7,613 nt of DNA from an uncultured Solirubrobacterales bacterium (GCA_903953065.1 CAJBIG010000114.1:1-7613), one strand, 5' to 3'. Shown: positions 1 through 6,077, numbered from the stretch's first letter. The notes: generated from the letters alone by a model not told the origin. Numbers and translations are program-made.

Positions 1-456
1 GCTGAAGAGGTCGACATCAAGATCGACCAGAACGACCTTCAGGTTGACGTTTACCGCTCGTCCGGACCGGGCGGCCAGTCGGTCAACACGACAGACTCGG
101 CGGTCCGCATCACGCACAAGCCGACCGGTGTCGTCGTTTCGATGCAGGACGAGAAGAGTCAGCTTCAGAACCGTGAGAAGGCGCTTCGCGTGCTGCGCGC
201 GCGGCTCTACGAGCGGGCTATGGAGGAGCAGAACGCCGAGATCGCAGCCGACCGCCGCTCGCAGGTTGGCAGCGGCGAGCGCTCGGAGAAGATCCGCACG
301 TACAACTTCCCCGACCGTCGCGTCACCGATCACCGCGTCAAGGTCACCGTCCATGACCTCGACGCCGTGCTCGAAGGCCAGCTTGACGAACTAACGGCAG
401 CGCTCCAGGCCGACGAGAAGAGCCGCCTGCTCGAAGCGCAGGCGACTCAGTCCTGA
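1..456 (+). CDS. prfA: Peptide chain release factor 1 (RF1), C-terminal part, 5' end outside the window
   Basis: RF1 reads UAA and UAG stop codons in the ribosomal A site and triggers release of the finished protein. The window holds the last 151 codons in frame 1, ending in TGA at 454-456; the N-terminal domain and the stop-codon-reading part lie upstream. Visible is the catalytic domain: SSGPGGQSVNTTDSAVRIT, with GGQ encoded at 70-78 (Gln at 76-78), followed by a basic helix rich in Gln, Arg and Lys. The C-terminal stretch GSGERSEKIRTYNFPDRRVT separates RF1 from RF2, which has a different sequence (SYV...RT) in this region. The next gene, prmC, encodes the enzyme that methylates this GGQ glutamine, and its ATG overlaps the stop codon. 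Family and subtype are very secure. No truncation or frameshift is seen apart from the window edge. Confidence 0.97.
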   Translation, partial: AEEVDIKIDQNDLQVDVYRSSGPGGQSVNTTDSAVRITHKPTGVVVSMQDEKSQLQNREKALRVLRARLYERAMEEQNAEIAADRRSQVGSGERSEKIRTYNFPDRRVTDHRVKVTVHDLDAVLEGQLDELTAALQADEKSRLLEAQATQS

Positions 457-1286
457 TGCGCGGCGTCACCGTCCGCGACGCGCTCGACGGCGCCCGTACG
501 GCGATTGGCGCTTCCGGCAGCGAGTCGCCCGCTCTGGATGCCGAGCTGCTGCTCGCGTTCGCGCTCGGCGTTGACCGCGCGGCGCTGATCACCGACCCGC
601 AGCGTGAGGTGGTTGGACCGCCGGTGCGCGTGTTTCAGGATCTTGTCCGCCGCCGCTCCGTCGGCCATGAGCCGGTTGCCTATCTGGTCGCGAGTAAAGG
701 CTTCCGCTCGATTGAGCTTGCCGTCGACAGCCGCGTGCTGGTGCCACGGCCTGAAACCGAGCTGCTCGTTGAGCTGGCGCTTAGGCTGCCGCAGGCGGCG
801 CGCGTGCTTGACGTCGGCAGCGGCAGCGGTGCGGTCGCGTTGGCGCTGAAGCAGGAGCGCCCGGATCTCCTCATCAGTGGCTCCGACATCAGTACCGCTG
901 CGCTTGAGCTTGCCCGCGGTAACGCCCGGCGGCTGGGGCTCGATGTCGAGTTCCTTGAAGCTGACCTGCTCGCTGGCCTTGGAACGGGCTGGGACGCGAT
1001 CCTCTCCAATCCGCCCTACATCGCTGAGAGCGAGCGTTCGACGCTGCCGATCGACGTGATCGGCCACGAGCCGGAACTGGCGCTGATGGCCGGCGCCGAC
1101 GGGCTCGACGTAATCCGCCCGCTGATCATCGCCGCAGCGCAGAGCGAGGCGCGGCTACTGGCGATTGAGCTCGGCGCCGGGCAGGCCGGCGCTGTCGCTG
1201 AACTTGTCGCCGCCGCCGGGTTCACGACGGTGGTCGCTCACGCCGATCTCGCAGGGATCGAACGCGTCGTCGTGGGGGAGCGGTGA
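456..1286 (+). CDS. prmC: Release factor glutamine N5-methyltransferase PrmC (HemK family)
   Basis: PrmC transfers a methyl group from S-adenosylmethionine to the glutamine of the GGQ motif in RF1 and RF2, which raises termination efficiency. The protein has 276 residues, normal for the family. Residues 1 to about 75 form the helical N-terminal substrate-binding domain. Then come PRPETE (97-102), the SAM-binding glycine loop DVGSGSG (119-125), an acidic motif GSDIS near 142-146 and the catalytic NPPY (185-188), which holds the target glutamine side chain. The ATG shares its A with the TGA of prfA (TGATG). No strong Shine-Dalgarno sequence precedes it, so translation probably depends on coupling to prfA. 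The 3' end overlaps the GTG of the next gene by 4 nt. Enzyme and main substrate are encoded side by side, as in many bacteria. Nothing in it looks odd or damaged. Confidence 0.97.
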   Translation: MRGVTVRDALDGARTAIGASGSESPALDAELLLAFALGVDRAALITDPQREVVGPPVRVFQDLVRRRSVGHEPVAYLVASKGFRSIELAVDSRVLVPRPETELLVELALRLPQAARVLDVGSGSGAVALALKQERPDLLISGSDISTAALELARGNARRLGLDVEFLEADLLAGLGTGWDAILSNPPYIAESERSTLPIDVIGHEPELALMAGADGLDVIRPLIIAAAQSEARLLAIELGAGQAGAVAELVAAAGFTTVVAHADLAGIERVVVGER

Positions 1287-1918
1287 CGACGCCGCCGCTG
1301 ACAGACGAGCAGGTCAAGACGTTCTCGCGGTGCATGGCGGTTGGTGGCGTCGCCGTCTTCCCGTCAGACACCGTTTACGGACTTGCCTGCGATCCGTCGC
1401 AGCGCGAGGCGGTTACGCGCCTCTACGGGCTCAAAGGCCGGTCGCTGGAAGCTCCGTCGGCAGTGATGTTCTTCTCGCTCGGCTTGGCGCTGGCTGCGAT
1501 CTCCGAGCTGGGCCCAAGAACGCGCCTTGCGCTGGAGCGACTGCTGCCAGGCCCACTGACGGTCTTGCTTGACAACCCGGCCGGCCGCTTCCCGCTGGCC
1601 TGTGGCTCGGAGCCCGCGACGCTCGGGCTGCGCGTGCCTGCTCTGGGCGCGCAGCTCGCCGCGCTAGCTGAGCTGAAGTGGCCGATCCTGCAAAGCAGCG
1701 CCAACAGGGCCGGTGAGCCGGCGCCAACTTCGATCGAACAGCTCGACCCGACGCTGCGCAGCGAGGTTGATCTGGTGCTCGACGGCGGATCGCTCGGTGA
1801 GCTTTCATCGAGCGTTCTCGATCTGCGCGAATATGAGCTTGAAGGCCGCTGGAAGCTGCTTCGCGAAGGGCCGCTCGGCCATGATCAGATAGAGGCATTG
1901 CTGAGCGAAAAGAGCTAG
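1283..1918 (+). CDS. tsaC: L-threonylcarbamoyladenylate synthase (TsaC/Sua5/YrdC family)
   Basis: Enzymes of this family make threonylcarbamoyl-AMP from threonine, bicarbonate and ATP, the first step of t6A37 formation in tRNAs that read ANN codons. The 211-residue protein is a single YrdC domain without the extra C-terminal Sua5 domain. Visible motifs are GGVAVFPSDTVYGLACDP (21-38), the KGR substrate-binding element (51-53), PGPLT (89-93), GLRVP (115-119) and SSAN (138-141). The GTG start overlaps the prmC stop (GTGA). A GGGGGAG run at 1274-1280 is the best Shine-Dalgarno-like element in the window, although only 2 nt separate it from the GTG. The next in-frame ATG, at 1334, would remove the N-terminal helix before the conserved core, so GTG is preferred. 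It probably shares the prfA-prmC transcript. No terminator follows it. Confidence 0.93.
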   Translation: MTTPPLTDEQVKTFSRCMAVGGVAVFPSDTVYGLACDPSQREAVTRLYGLKGRSLEAPSAVMFFSLGLALAAISELGPRTRLALERLLPGPLTVLLDNPAGRFPLACGSEPATLGLRVPALGAQLAALAELKWPILQSSANRAGEPAPTSIEQLDPTLRSEVDLVLDGGSLGELSSSVLDLREYELEGRWKLLREGPLGHDQIEALLSEKS

Positions 1919-1946
1919 CGGGCGCGCCGCCGCCTAGCGCGACGAT

Positions 1947-1952
1947 TAGAAT
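1947..1952 (+). promoter_or_regulatory. Candidate -10 element (TAGAAT) of a near-leaderless glyA promoter
   Basis: TAGAAT fits the TANNNT -10 consensus of housekeeping sigma factors. Its last T is followed by 9 nt and then the glyA ATG, so transcription would begin about 0-3 nt before the start codon. No Shine-Dalgarno sequence lies in the short remaining leader and no clear -35 box is visible. The same arrangement precedes wecA, tetR and the hydrolase gene, which strengthens the call. Confidence 0.5.
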
Positions 1953-1961
1953 CGCCGGACT

Positions 1962-3251
1962 ATGGCTCAATTCGCACCAGACTTTCTCAACCGTCCGCTT
2001 AACGAAGTCGATCCCGAGATCGCCGCCGTGCTCGCCGACGAGGTCGGTCGCCAGCAGCAGACGCTGGAGATGATCGCCTCCGAAAACTTCGTTCCTGAGG
2101 CGATTCTCGAATGCCAGGGGAGCGTGCTGACGAACAAGTACGCAGAGGGTTACCCAGGCAAGCGCTACTACGGCGGCTGCGAGTTCGTCGACGTTGCCGA
2201 GCAGCTCGCGATCGACCGCGCTAAGGAGCTCTTCGGCGCCGAGCACGCAAACGTCCAGCCGCACTCCGGCGCATCGGCCAACTCGGCCGTCTACCACGCT
2301 CTTCTTCAGCCGGGCGACACGCTGATGGGGCTCTCGCTCGCCCACGGTGGCCATCTCAGCCACGGAATGAAGATCAACATGTCTGGGCGCCTCTACGACA
2401 TCGCCGCCTATGAGGTCAGTCCCGAGGACTATCTGATCGACATGGACGCGCTGGCTGAACTGGCCCGCGAGCGGCAACCAAAGATGATCATCGCCGGCTG
2501 GTCCGCCTACCCGCGCTATCTCGATTTTGCAAGATTCCGCGAGATCGCCGATGAGGTCGGCGCGCTGCTGCTCGTCGACATGGCCCACTTCGCCGGGCTC
2601 GTTGCCGGCGGCGTCCACCCAAGCCCTGTCCCTTACGCCGACGTTGTCACAACGACGATCCACAAGACGCTCGGCGGCTCGCGCAGCGGGATGATCCTCT
2701 GCCGTGAGCAGCACGCCAAAGCGATCGACTCGGGCGTTTTCCCCGGCCAGCAGGGTGGCCCGCTGATGCACATCATCGCCGGCAAGGCTGTGGCGCTTGG
2801 GATCGCCCAGAGCGAAGAGTTCCGCGAGCGTCAGCAGCGCACCGTCGAAGGCGCGCGCGCCGTCGCCGCCGCAATCCTTGGTTCGAGTGCAGCGCAAGAG
2901 GGCGTGACCGTTCTCACCGGCGGCACCGACGTTCACCTCGTTCTCGTCGATCTGCGCGATTCCAAGATCGACGGCCAGCAGGCCGAGGATCGTCTGCATG
3001 AGATCGGCATCACCGTCAATCGCAACGCCGTGCCATTTGACCCGCGCCCGCCGATGGTCACCAGCGGCCTGCGGATCGGTGCCAGCGCGCTGGCGACCCG
3101 TGGCCTTCAAGTTGAAGACTTCAGCGAGATCGGCCAGATCACCGCGATCGCATTGACCGATGAATTTGAGAGCCGTCGGCCCGAGCTGGCCGAGCGCGTG
3201 ACCGTGCTTGCCGACCGTTACCCGCTATACGAGCACCTCGCCTCTGCCTAG
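1962..3251 (+). CDS. glyA: Serine hydroxymethyltransferase (PLP enzyme)
   Basis: GlyA interconverts serine and glycine with tetrahydrofolate, producing 5,10-methylene-THF for one-carbon metabolism in the cytoplasm. The 429-residue length is normal. Visible are IASENF (38-43), KRYYGG (67-72), HSGASAN (101-107), the PLP-ring-binding LLVDMAHFAG (203-212, Asp206 and His209), and TTIHKTLGGSRSG (231-243) in which Lys235 forms the Schiff base. TSGLRIG (368-374) contains Arg371, which binds the substrate carboxylate. After it the usual GTPA reads GASA here (374-377), a small departure from what I recall of the family. The ATG at 1962 gives a typical N-terminus and follows a -10-like hexamer with no Shine-Dalgarno sequence. 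A 43-bp gap separates it from tsaC, so it probably has its own promoter, with possible read-through from upstream. Confidence 0.97.
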   Translation: MAQFAPDFLNRPLNEVDPEIAAVLADEVGRQQQTLEMIASENFVPEAILECQGSVLTNKYAEGYPGKRYYGGCEFVDVAEQLAIDRAKELFGAEHANVQPHSGASANSAVYHALLQPGDTLMGLSLAHGGHLSHGMKINMSGRLYDIAAYEVSPEDYLIDMDALAELARERQPKMIIAGWSAYPRYLDFARFREIADEVGALLLVDMAHFAGLVAGGVHPSPVPYADVVTTTIHKTLGGSRSGMILCREQHAKAIDSGVFPGQQGGPLMHIIAGKAVALGIAQSEEFRERQQRTVEGARAVAAAILGSSAAQEGVTVLTGGTDVHLVLVDLRDSKIDGQQAEDRLHEIGITVNRNAVPFDPRPPMVTSGLRIGASALATRGLQVEDFSEIGQITAIALTDEFESRRPELAERVTVLADRYPLYEHLASA

Positions 3252-3261
3252 GGGCAAATCG

Positions 3262-3283
3262 GCGCCGCGCCGCAGGGCGCTTT
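3262..3283 (+). terminator. Weak stem-loop after glyA (possible terminator)
   Basis: Ten bases past the glyA stop, GCGCC (3262-3266) can pair with GGCGC (3276-3280) across a 9-nt loop, and three Ts follow (3281-3283). The stem is short and the T-run poor, and the element runs into the proposed -10 of wecA. It could attenuate read-through from glyA or simply be GC-rich spacer. Confidence 0.25.
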
Positions 3284-3288
3284 AGGCT
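3283..3288 (+). promoter_or_regulatory. Candidate -10 element (TAGGCT) of a near-leaderless wecA promoter
   Basis: TAGGCT fits TANNNT and lies 9 nt before the wecA ATG at 3298, the same spacing as TAGAAT before glyA. Only a three-base AGG (3289-3291) could serve as a ribosome-binding site. No -35 box is recognised. Confidence 0.48.
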
Positions 3289-3297
3289 AGGCCGCGG

Positions 3298-4503
3298 ATG
3301 ACCGAACGCGACGCGATCCTTGCCTTCGCCGTTGCCTTCATCGTCGCCGTCGCGCTGACGCCGCTGACGGCGAGGCTGGGGCGCCGCGTTGGCGCCGTTG
3401 ATCAGCCTCGCGAACGCGGCCTCTCCGAACATCCGACGCCACTTCTCGGGGGACTGGCGATTCTTGCTGCGGTGCTTGTCGCAAGCTTGATCTTCATCGA
3501 TCCCGGGGTTGCCGACGACGAGAAGATCAGGGGGATCCTTGCTGGCGCGATTCTTGTCACGCTGGTTGGTGCGCTCGATGATCGCTTCGATCTGCCTGCG
3601 GCGATCAAGTTCATCGGGCAGATCGTCGCGGCGACAATTCCAGTCGTCGCTGGGGTCGAGGTCGCCAACATCACGCTGCCCTTCATTGGCGCCGTCGATC
3701 TTGGCTCGGCTGGGGCGCCACTAACGATTCTGGGGATCGTGTTCGTGATCAACGTCGTCAACTTCTCCGACGGCGTTGACGGCCTCGCAGCCGGCGTCTG
3801 TGCGATCAGCGCGGTCGCCTTTTCGATCATCGCGTTTGATCTCGGGCGCGGCTCGGCGGCCGTCTTGGCGGCGATCATCGCCGGCGCAGCAGCCGGCTTC
3901 CTGGTCTTCAATTTCCACCCGGCCAAGGTCTTCATGGGCGATGCCGGCTCGAACCTCCTTGGCCTCCTGCTCGCCTGTGTGGCGGTTGAGGGCGCTGTAA
4001 AGACGCAGGTGGTGCTGGCGCTCGTATTTCCGCTGCTGGTTCTGGCAGTTCCGTTCCTGGATACAACCTTTGTCGTGCTCAAGCGGCTCAAGTACGGCCG
4101 TCCCGTTTACGTCGCCGACCAAAGCCACTTCCACCACCGGATGAACCGGATCGGCTTCAGCCAGCGCAAGACGGTGCTCTACCTCTACGCCTGGACGACG
4201 CTCGTAGCCGGCTTCGCAGTTGCGCTGCGGTTTGTTCCCTACTCCGATGGGGACGGGCAGCTGAACCTTGGTTGGTCACTGGTTCTGATTGCGGCCGGGT
4301 TGCTGGTGCTGGCGGCCAGCGTCTACCTCGTTTACGTGCTCGAGATCCTCAAGTTCCGCAGGCTGCGCGAGCGGCGGCTGCGCCGCGCCGATCCGCAGCT
4401 CTCGGAGGAAGAGCTCGCCCGTGACGTCGTCACGAAGCTTGAGACCGGCCAGTTCGACGCCGTCGGCTCAGACGATTCAGGCGCGACTCAGGCAGACCCG
4501 TAA
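3298..4503 (+). CDS. wecA: Polyprenyl-phosphate sugar-1-phosphate transferase, WecA/TagO type (MraY family)
   Basis: Members of this integral membrane family transfer a sugar-1-phosphate, usually GlcNAc-1-P from UDP-GlcNAc, to a polyprenyl phosphate on the cytoplasmic face. This starts an envelope polymer, such as arabinogalactan linker, teichoic acid or O-antigen, depending on the organism. The 401-residue protein is mostly hydrophobic, with about ten or eleven membrane segments. Family motifs appear in order: the Mg-binding GALDDRFDL (91-99, Asp94-Asp95), NFSDGVDGLAAG (155-166), FMGDAGS (212-218) and the histidine motif DQSHFHHRM (274-282). That last motif points to WecA/TagO rather than MraY, which acts on UDP-MurNAc-pentapeptide. 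A hydrophilic tail from about 352 to 401, first Arg-rich and then acidic, should lie in the cytoplasm. Its last codons overlap the end of tetR on the other strand. The exact polymer cannot be told from sequence. Confidence 0.93.
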   Translation: MTERDAILAFAVAFIVAVALTPLTARLGRRVGAVDQPRERGLSEHPTPLLGGLAILAAVLVASLIFIDPGVADDEKIRGILAGAILVTLVGALDDRFDLPAAIKFIGQIVAATIPVVAGVEVANITLPFIGAVDLGSAGAPLTILGIVFVINVVNFSDGVDGLAAGVCAISAVAFSIIAFDLGRGSAAVLAAIIAGAAAGFLVFNFHPAKVFMGDAGSNLLGLLLACVAVEGAVKTQVVLALVFPLLVLAVPFLDTTFVVLKRLKYGRPVYVADQSHFHHRMNRIGFSQRKTVLYLYAWTTLVAGFAVALRFVPYSDGDGQLNLGWSLVLIAAGLLVLAASVYLVYVLEILKFRRLRERRLRRADPQLSEEELARDVVTKLETGQFDAVGSDDSGATQADP

Positions 4504-5105
4504 ACCGAACGGACCCAAATCTCAACCAGCGCGTCGATCAGCTCTTGGTCGGCAGCGCGGCCCTGCTGGAGGATCTGCTGGCTCAGCACACCCTCCGTCA
4601 TCCAGGTCAGCGCGAAAGCTGTTGCCGACGGGTTGCTGCAGGTCGCCAGGCCGGCCGCCTGCTCCTCGCGGATCCTCTCCTCGGTCGCTTCAAGGAACTG
4701 GCCGATCAGACGCTGCCAGTGCTCGGCGACCTGCTCATCGTAGGCGGCGACTTCGCCGAGCGCCTTGAGCAGCACGGCGTGCTCACCGAAGAGTCGGGCG
4801 ACGTTTGTCAGCGCGCGCTCCAGCCGCACCGCCGGTTCGCCCTCGCCCGACCACCAGAGGTTGGCCTGTTCGAGCAGCAGCTCGTTTACGTCGGCCGTCA
4901 AGGCCATCAGCAACTCGCGCTTGTCGGCGAAATAGAAGTAGAACGCGGTTCGCGTGATTCCAGCCTGCGTTGCGATTCGCTCGACACCGAGGTCGGCAAA
5001 CGATGCTCCCTCAGCCAGCAGCGCTTCGGTCGCTTCGAGCAGCGCTGCTTCGATCGCCGCTCGTTTTGCGGTCGGCGCGCTGCTCTGTCTCGACGTTGCG
5101 GCCAT
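4488..5105 (-). CDS. TetR/AcrR-family transcriptional repressor, EthR-like
   Basis: This 205-residue protein has the N-terminal TetR DNA-binding domain at about 15-65. The second HTH helix region reads VERIATQAGITRTAFYFYF (41-59), followed by DKRELLMAL. The rest is an all-helical ligand-binding and dimerisation domain. The ITRTAFYFYF stretch and the C-terminal ALVEIWVRSVYG resemble mycobacterial EthR as I remember it, so an EthR-like hydrophobic-ligand repressor is likely; the ligand is unknown. The ATG at 5105 is preferred because it follows a TANNNT hexamer by 7 nt and gives a normal length; longer readings run into the divergent hydrolase gene. It is transcribed away from that hydrolase gene, with 98 bp between the starts. 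A palindrome at the hydrolase promoter is the likely operator. The stop codon lies inside wecA, a 16-bp convergent overlap. Confidence 0.93.
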   Translation of the reverse strand: MAATSRQSSAPTAKRAAIEAALLEATEALLAEGASFADLGVERIATQAGITRTAFYFYFADKRELLMALTADVNELLLEQANLWWSGEGEPAVRLERALTNVARLFGEHAVLLKALGEVAAYDEQVAEHWQRLIGQFLEATEERIREEQAAGLATCSNPSATAFALTWMTEGVLSQQILQQGRAADQELIDALVEIWVRSVYGSA

Positions 5106-5125
5106 CGCTGCGAGGCTACCAGCGA
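5105..5125. repeat. Imperfectly supported palindrome around the tetR -10
   Basis: TCGCTG (5105-5110) and CAGCGA (5120-5125) are 6-bp inverted arms with a 9-nt spacer, flanking the proposed tetR -10. It could be a site for autoregulation, but its sequence differs from the palindrome at the hydrolase promoter and short arms like these arise by chance. Confidence 0.25.
5113..5118 (-). promoter_or_regulatory. Candidate -10 element (TAGCCT) of the tetR promoter
   Basis: Read on the minus strand, TAGCCT ends 7 nt before the tetR ATG at 5105, the ideal distance for a leaderless transcript starting at or next to the A of ATG. No Shine-Dalgarno sequence or obvious -35 is seen. Confidence 0.45.
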
Positions 5126-5142
5126 ACGCGCACCGACCACCA

Positions 5143-5173
5143 TTTTGCGGGGGTTTTCGGGGGCGCGGGCCGG
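5143..5173 (+). repeat. G-rich direct repeat between tetR and the hydrolase gene (possible G-quadruplex)
   Basis: TTTTGCGGGGG (5143-5153) is followed directly by TTTTCGGGGG (5154-5163), a tandem imperfect 11/10-bp repeat. Two more G-tracts follow: GGG (5167-5169) and GG (5172-5173). The four G-tracts on the plus strand (5, 5, 3 and 2 Gs) could form a two-tetrad quadruplex, or a three-tetrad one with a defect. The repeat lies in non-coding DNA upstream of both divergent promoters. No regulator is known for it. Confidence 0.4.
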
Positions 5174-5183
5174 TCGTCCTCGC

Positions 5184-5202
5184 TGCCGAATACGGTTCGG
5201 CA
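5184..5202. promoter_or_regulatory. Perfect palindrome at the hydrolase promoter, candidate TetR operator
   Basis: TGCCGAATACGGTTCGGCA consists of perfect 7-bp inverted arms (5184-5190 and 5196-5202) around a 5-bp centre. It ends one base before the hydrolase ATG and contains the proposed -10 TACGGT. Length and symmetry suit a TetR dimer, and binding would block RNA polymerase. No second copy lies near the tetR promoter. Assignment to the neighbouring repressor is inference from position. Confidence 0.6.
5191..5196 (+). promoter_or_regulatory. Candidate -10 element (TACGGT) of the hydrolase gene
   Basis: TACGGT fits TANNNT and is followed by 7 nt and the ATG at 5204, as expected for leaderless transcription. 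It lies inside the palindrome 5184-5202, so an operator and a promoter may share these bases. No Shine-Dalgarno sequence precedes the ATG. Confidence 0.42.
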
Positions 5203-5203
5203 A

Positions 5204-6007
5204 ATGGCAAATGACCATGGCCCTGAAATGTGGCGCGAGGGTCGCGGCGCCGCGGAAGCGTTCTCGTTGCTGCGCAGCCCGCTCTGGCGCGGGCACGGCG
5301 TAGCCCACGGCGACGGGCAGCCGGTGATGTTGATTCCCGGCTTTCTTGCCGGCGACCGCTCGATGACATTGATGGGGCAGTGGCTGCGGCGAATTGGCTA
5401 CCGAACTCATGGCTCCGGGATCAGCGCCCACGTCGGCTGCTCGGAGGAGACGGTGAACCAAATTGAGCAGCGCGTCATCGCGCTCAGTGAACGCTATGGC
5501 CAGCCGGTCGCGCTCGTCGGGCAGAGCCGGGGCGGCAGCTGCGCCCGCGTGCTCGCGGTCCGTCAGCCCGATCGCGTCAATCGCGTGATTGGGCTCGGCT
5601 CGCCGCTGGTCGCCCAGATGGAGGACATTCACGTGCTGCTGCGGCTTCAGATTCGCGCGCTGCAGGGTGCCCAGCGACTAGGTGCACCGGGCCTCATCGG
5701 CGAGGCATGTGAGCGCAGCTGGCAGGCCTACACCTTTGGCCTTGAGCCGAGCGGGTGCTGCAGCCGGTTCTGGAGCGACCTTGACGAGGACATGCCGGAG
5801 CGAACGCTCTTCGCCTCGATCTACTCACGTAGCGACGGCGTCCTCAACTGGCGCGCCTGCCTCGACTCGGAGGCAATTCAGATTGAAGTCAACAGCTCGC
5901 ACTGCGGCATGGCGGTCAACCGTGACGTCTATCAGCAGGTCGGCAATCTGCTGCAGCTTGAGCTGGCCGGCGGCGCGCGGCAGCGGCTGCGCTCGGTTGC
6001 AGCGTAG
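5204..6007 (+). CDS. Alpha/beta-hydrolase, lipase/esterase type
   Basis: The 267-residue protein has a complete alpha/beta-hydrolase signature. The first strand and oxyanion region is VMLIPGF (41-47). The nucleophile elbow is GQSRG (106-110) with Ser108. The likely acid is Asp211 in YSRSDGVLNW (207-216) and the likely base His233 in SSHCGMAVN (231-239). The segment at about 136-195 between nucleophile and acid would form the lid. The arrangement resembles actinobacterial lipases and esterases, but the substrate is unknown. It has no signal peptide or membrane segment and so appears cytoplasmic. Seven cysteines are present, one directly after the catalytic His (Cys234). The ATG at 5204 is chosen because it follows the palindrome and -10; an in-frame ATG at 4970 would lie inside tetR, and one at 5228 would only shorten the protein. 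The gene is probably repressed by the divergent TetR protein and induced by that repressor's ligand or by the hydrolase's substrate. Confidence 0.87.
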   Translation: MANDHGPEMWREGRGAAEAFSLLRSPLWRGHGVAHGDGQPVMLIPGFLAGDRSMTLMGQWLRRIGYRTHGSGISAHVGCSEETVNQIEQRVIALSERYGQPVALVGQSRGGSCARVLAVRQPDRVNRVIGLGSPLVAQMEDIHVLLRLQIRALQGAQRLGAPGLIGEACERSWQAYTFGLEPSGCCSRFWSDLDEDMPERTLFASIYSRSDGVLNWRACLDSEAIQIEVNSSHCGMAVNRDVYQQVGNLLQLELAGGARQRLRSVAA

Positions 6008-6032
6008 AACCGTTCAGCGGCGATTGTGGCAG

Positions 6033-6051
6033 CCGTTACGAAGTGTTACGG
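6033..6051. repeat. GTTACG repeat / near-palindrome upstream of the atp genes
   Basis: CCGTTACGAAGTGTTACGG contains GTTACG twice (6035-6040 and 6045-6050), exactly 10 bp apart, so both copies would face the same side of the helix. The same 19 bp is also an inverted repeat with 7-bp arms and one mismatch. It is centred about 48 bp before the transcription start suggested by the -10 at 6078-6083, a usual position for an activator. The binding protein is unknown. Confidence 0.4.
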
Positions 6052-6077
6052 GCACGCAGAAACGCGCGCCGATGCGA

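Noticed and set aside
447..1067. Open frame of 206 codons on the minus strand opposite prmC
   Set aside because: It lies wholly opposite a well-conserved methyltransferase and its translation has no family features.
1919..1961. Terminator after tsaC
   Set aside because: The GC-rich stretch contains a short self-complementary GGCGCGCC but no T-run and no proper stem-loop.
1431..3110. Long open frame (559 codons) on the minus strand opposite tsaC and glyA
   Set aside because: It is antisense to two clearly real genes, has no recognisable motif, and is explained by the GC-rich codon pattern of glyA that removes stops on the other strand.
4970..5203. N-terminal extension of the hydrolase from an ATG at 4970
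   Set aside because: The extra 78 residues lie inside the tetR coding region, are Arg-rich, and would run through the tetR promoter and the palindrome; the protein core begins after 5204.
4545..5303. Open frame of 252 codons on the plus strand opposite tetR
   Set aside because: The minus-strand reading gives a clear TetR protein. The plus-strand translation is rich in Arg, Cys and Gln without any domain.
5106..5369. N-terminal extension of the TetR protein from 5369 on the minus strand
   Set aside because: It would cross the hydrolase start region and add 88 low-complexity residues before a TetR domain that is already complete.
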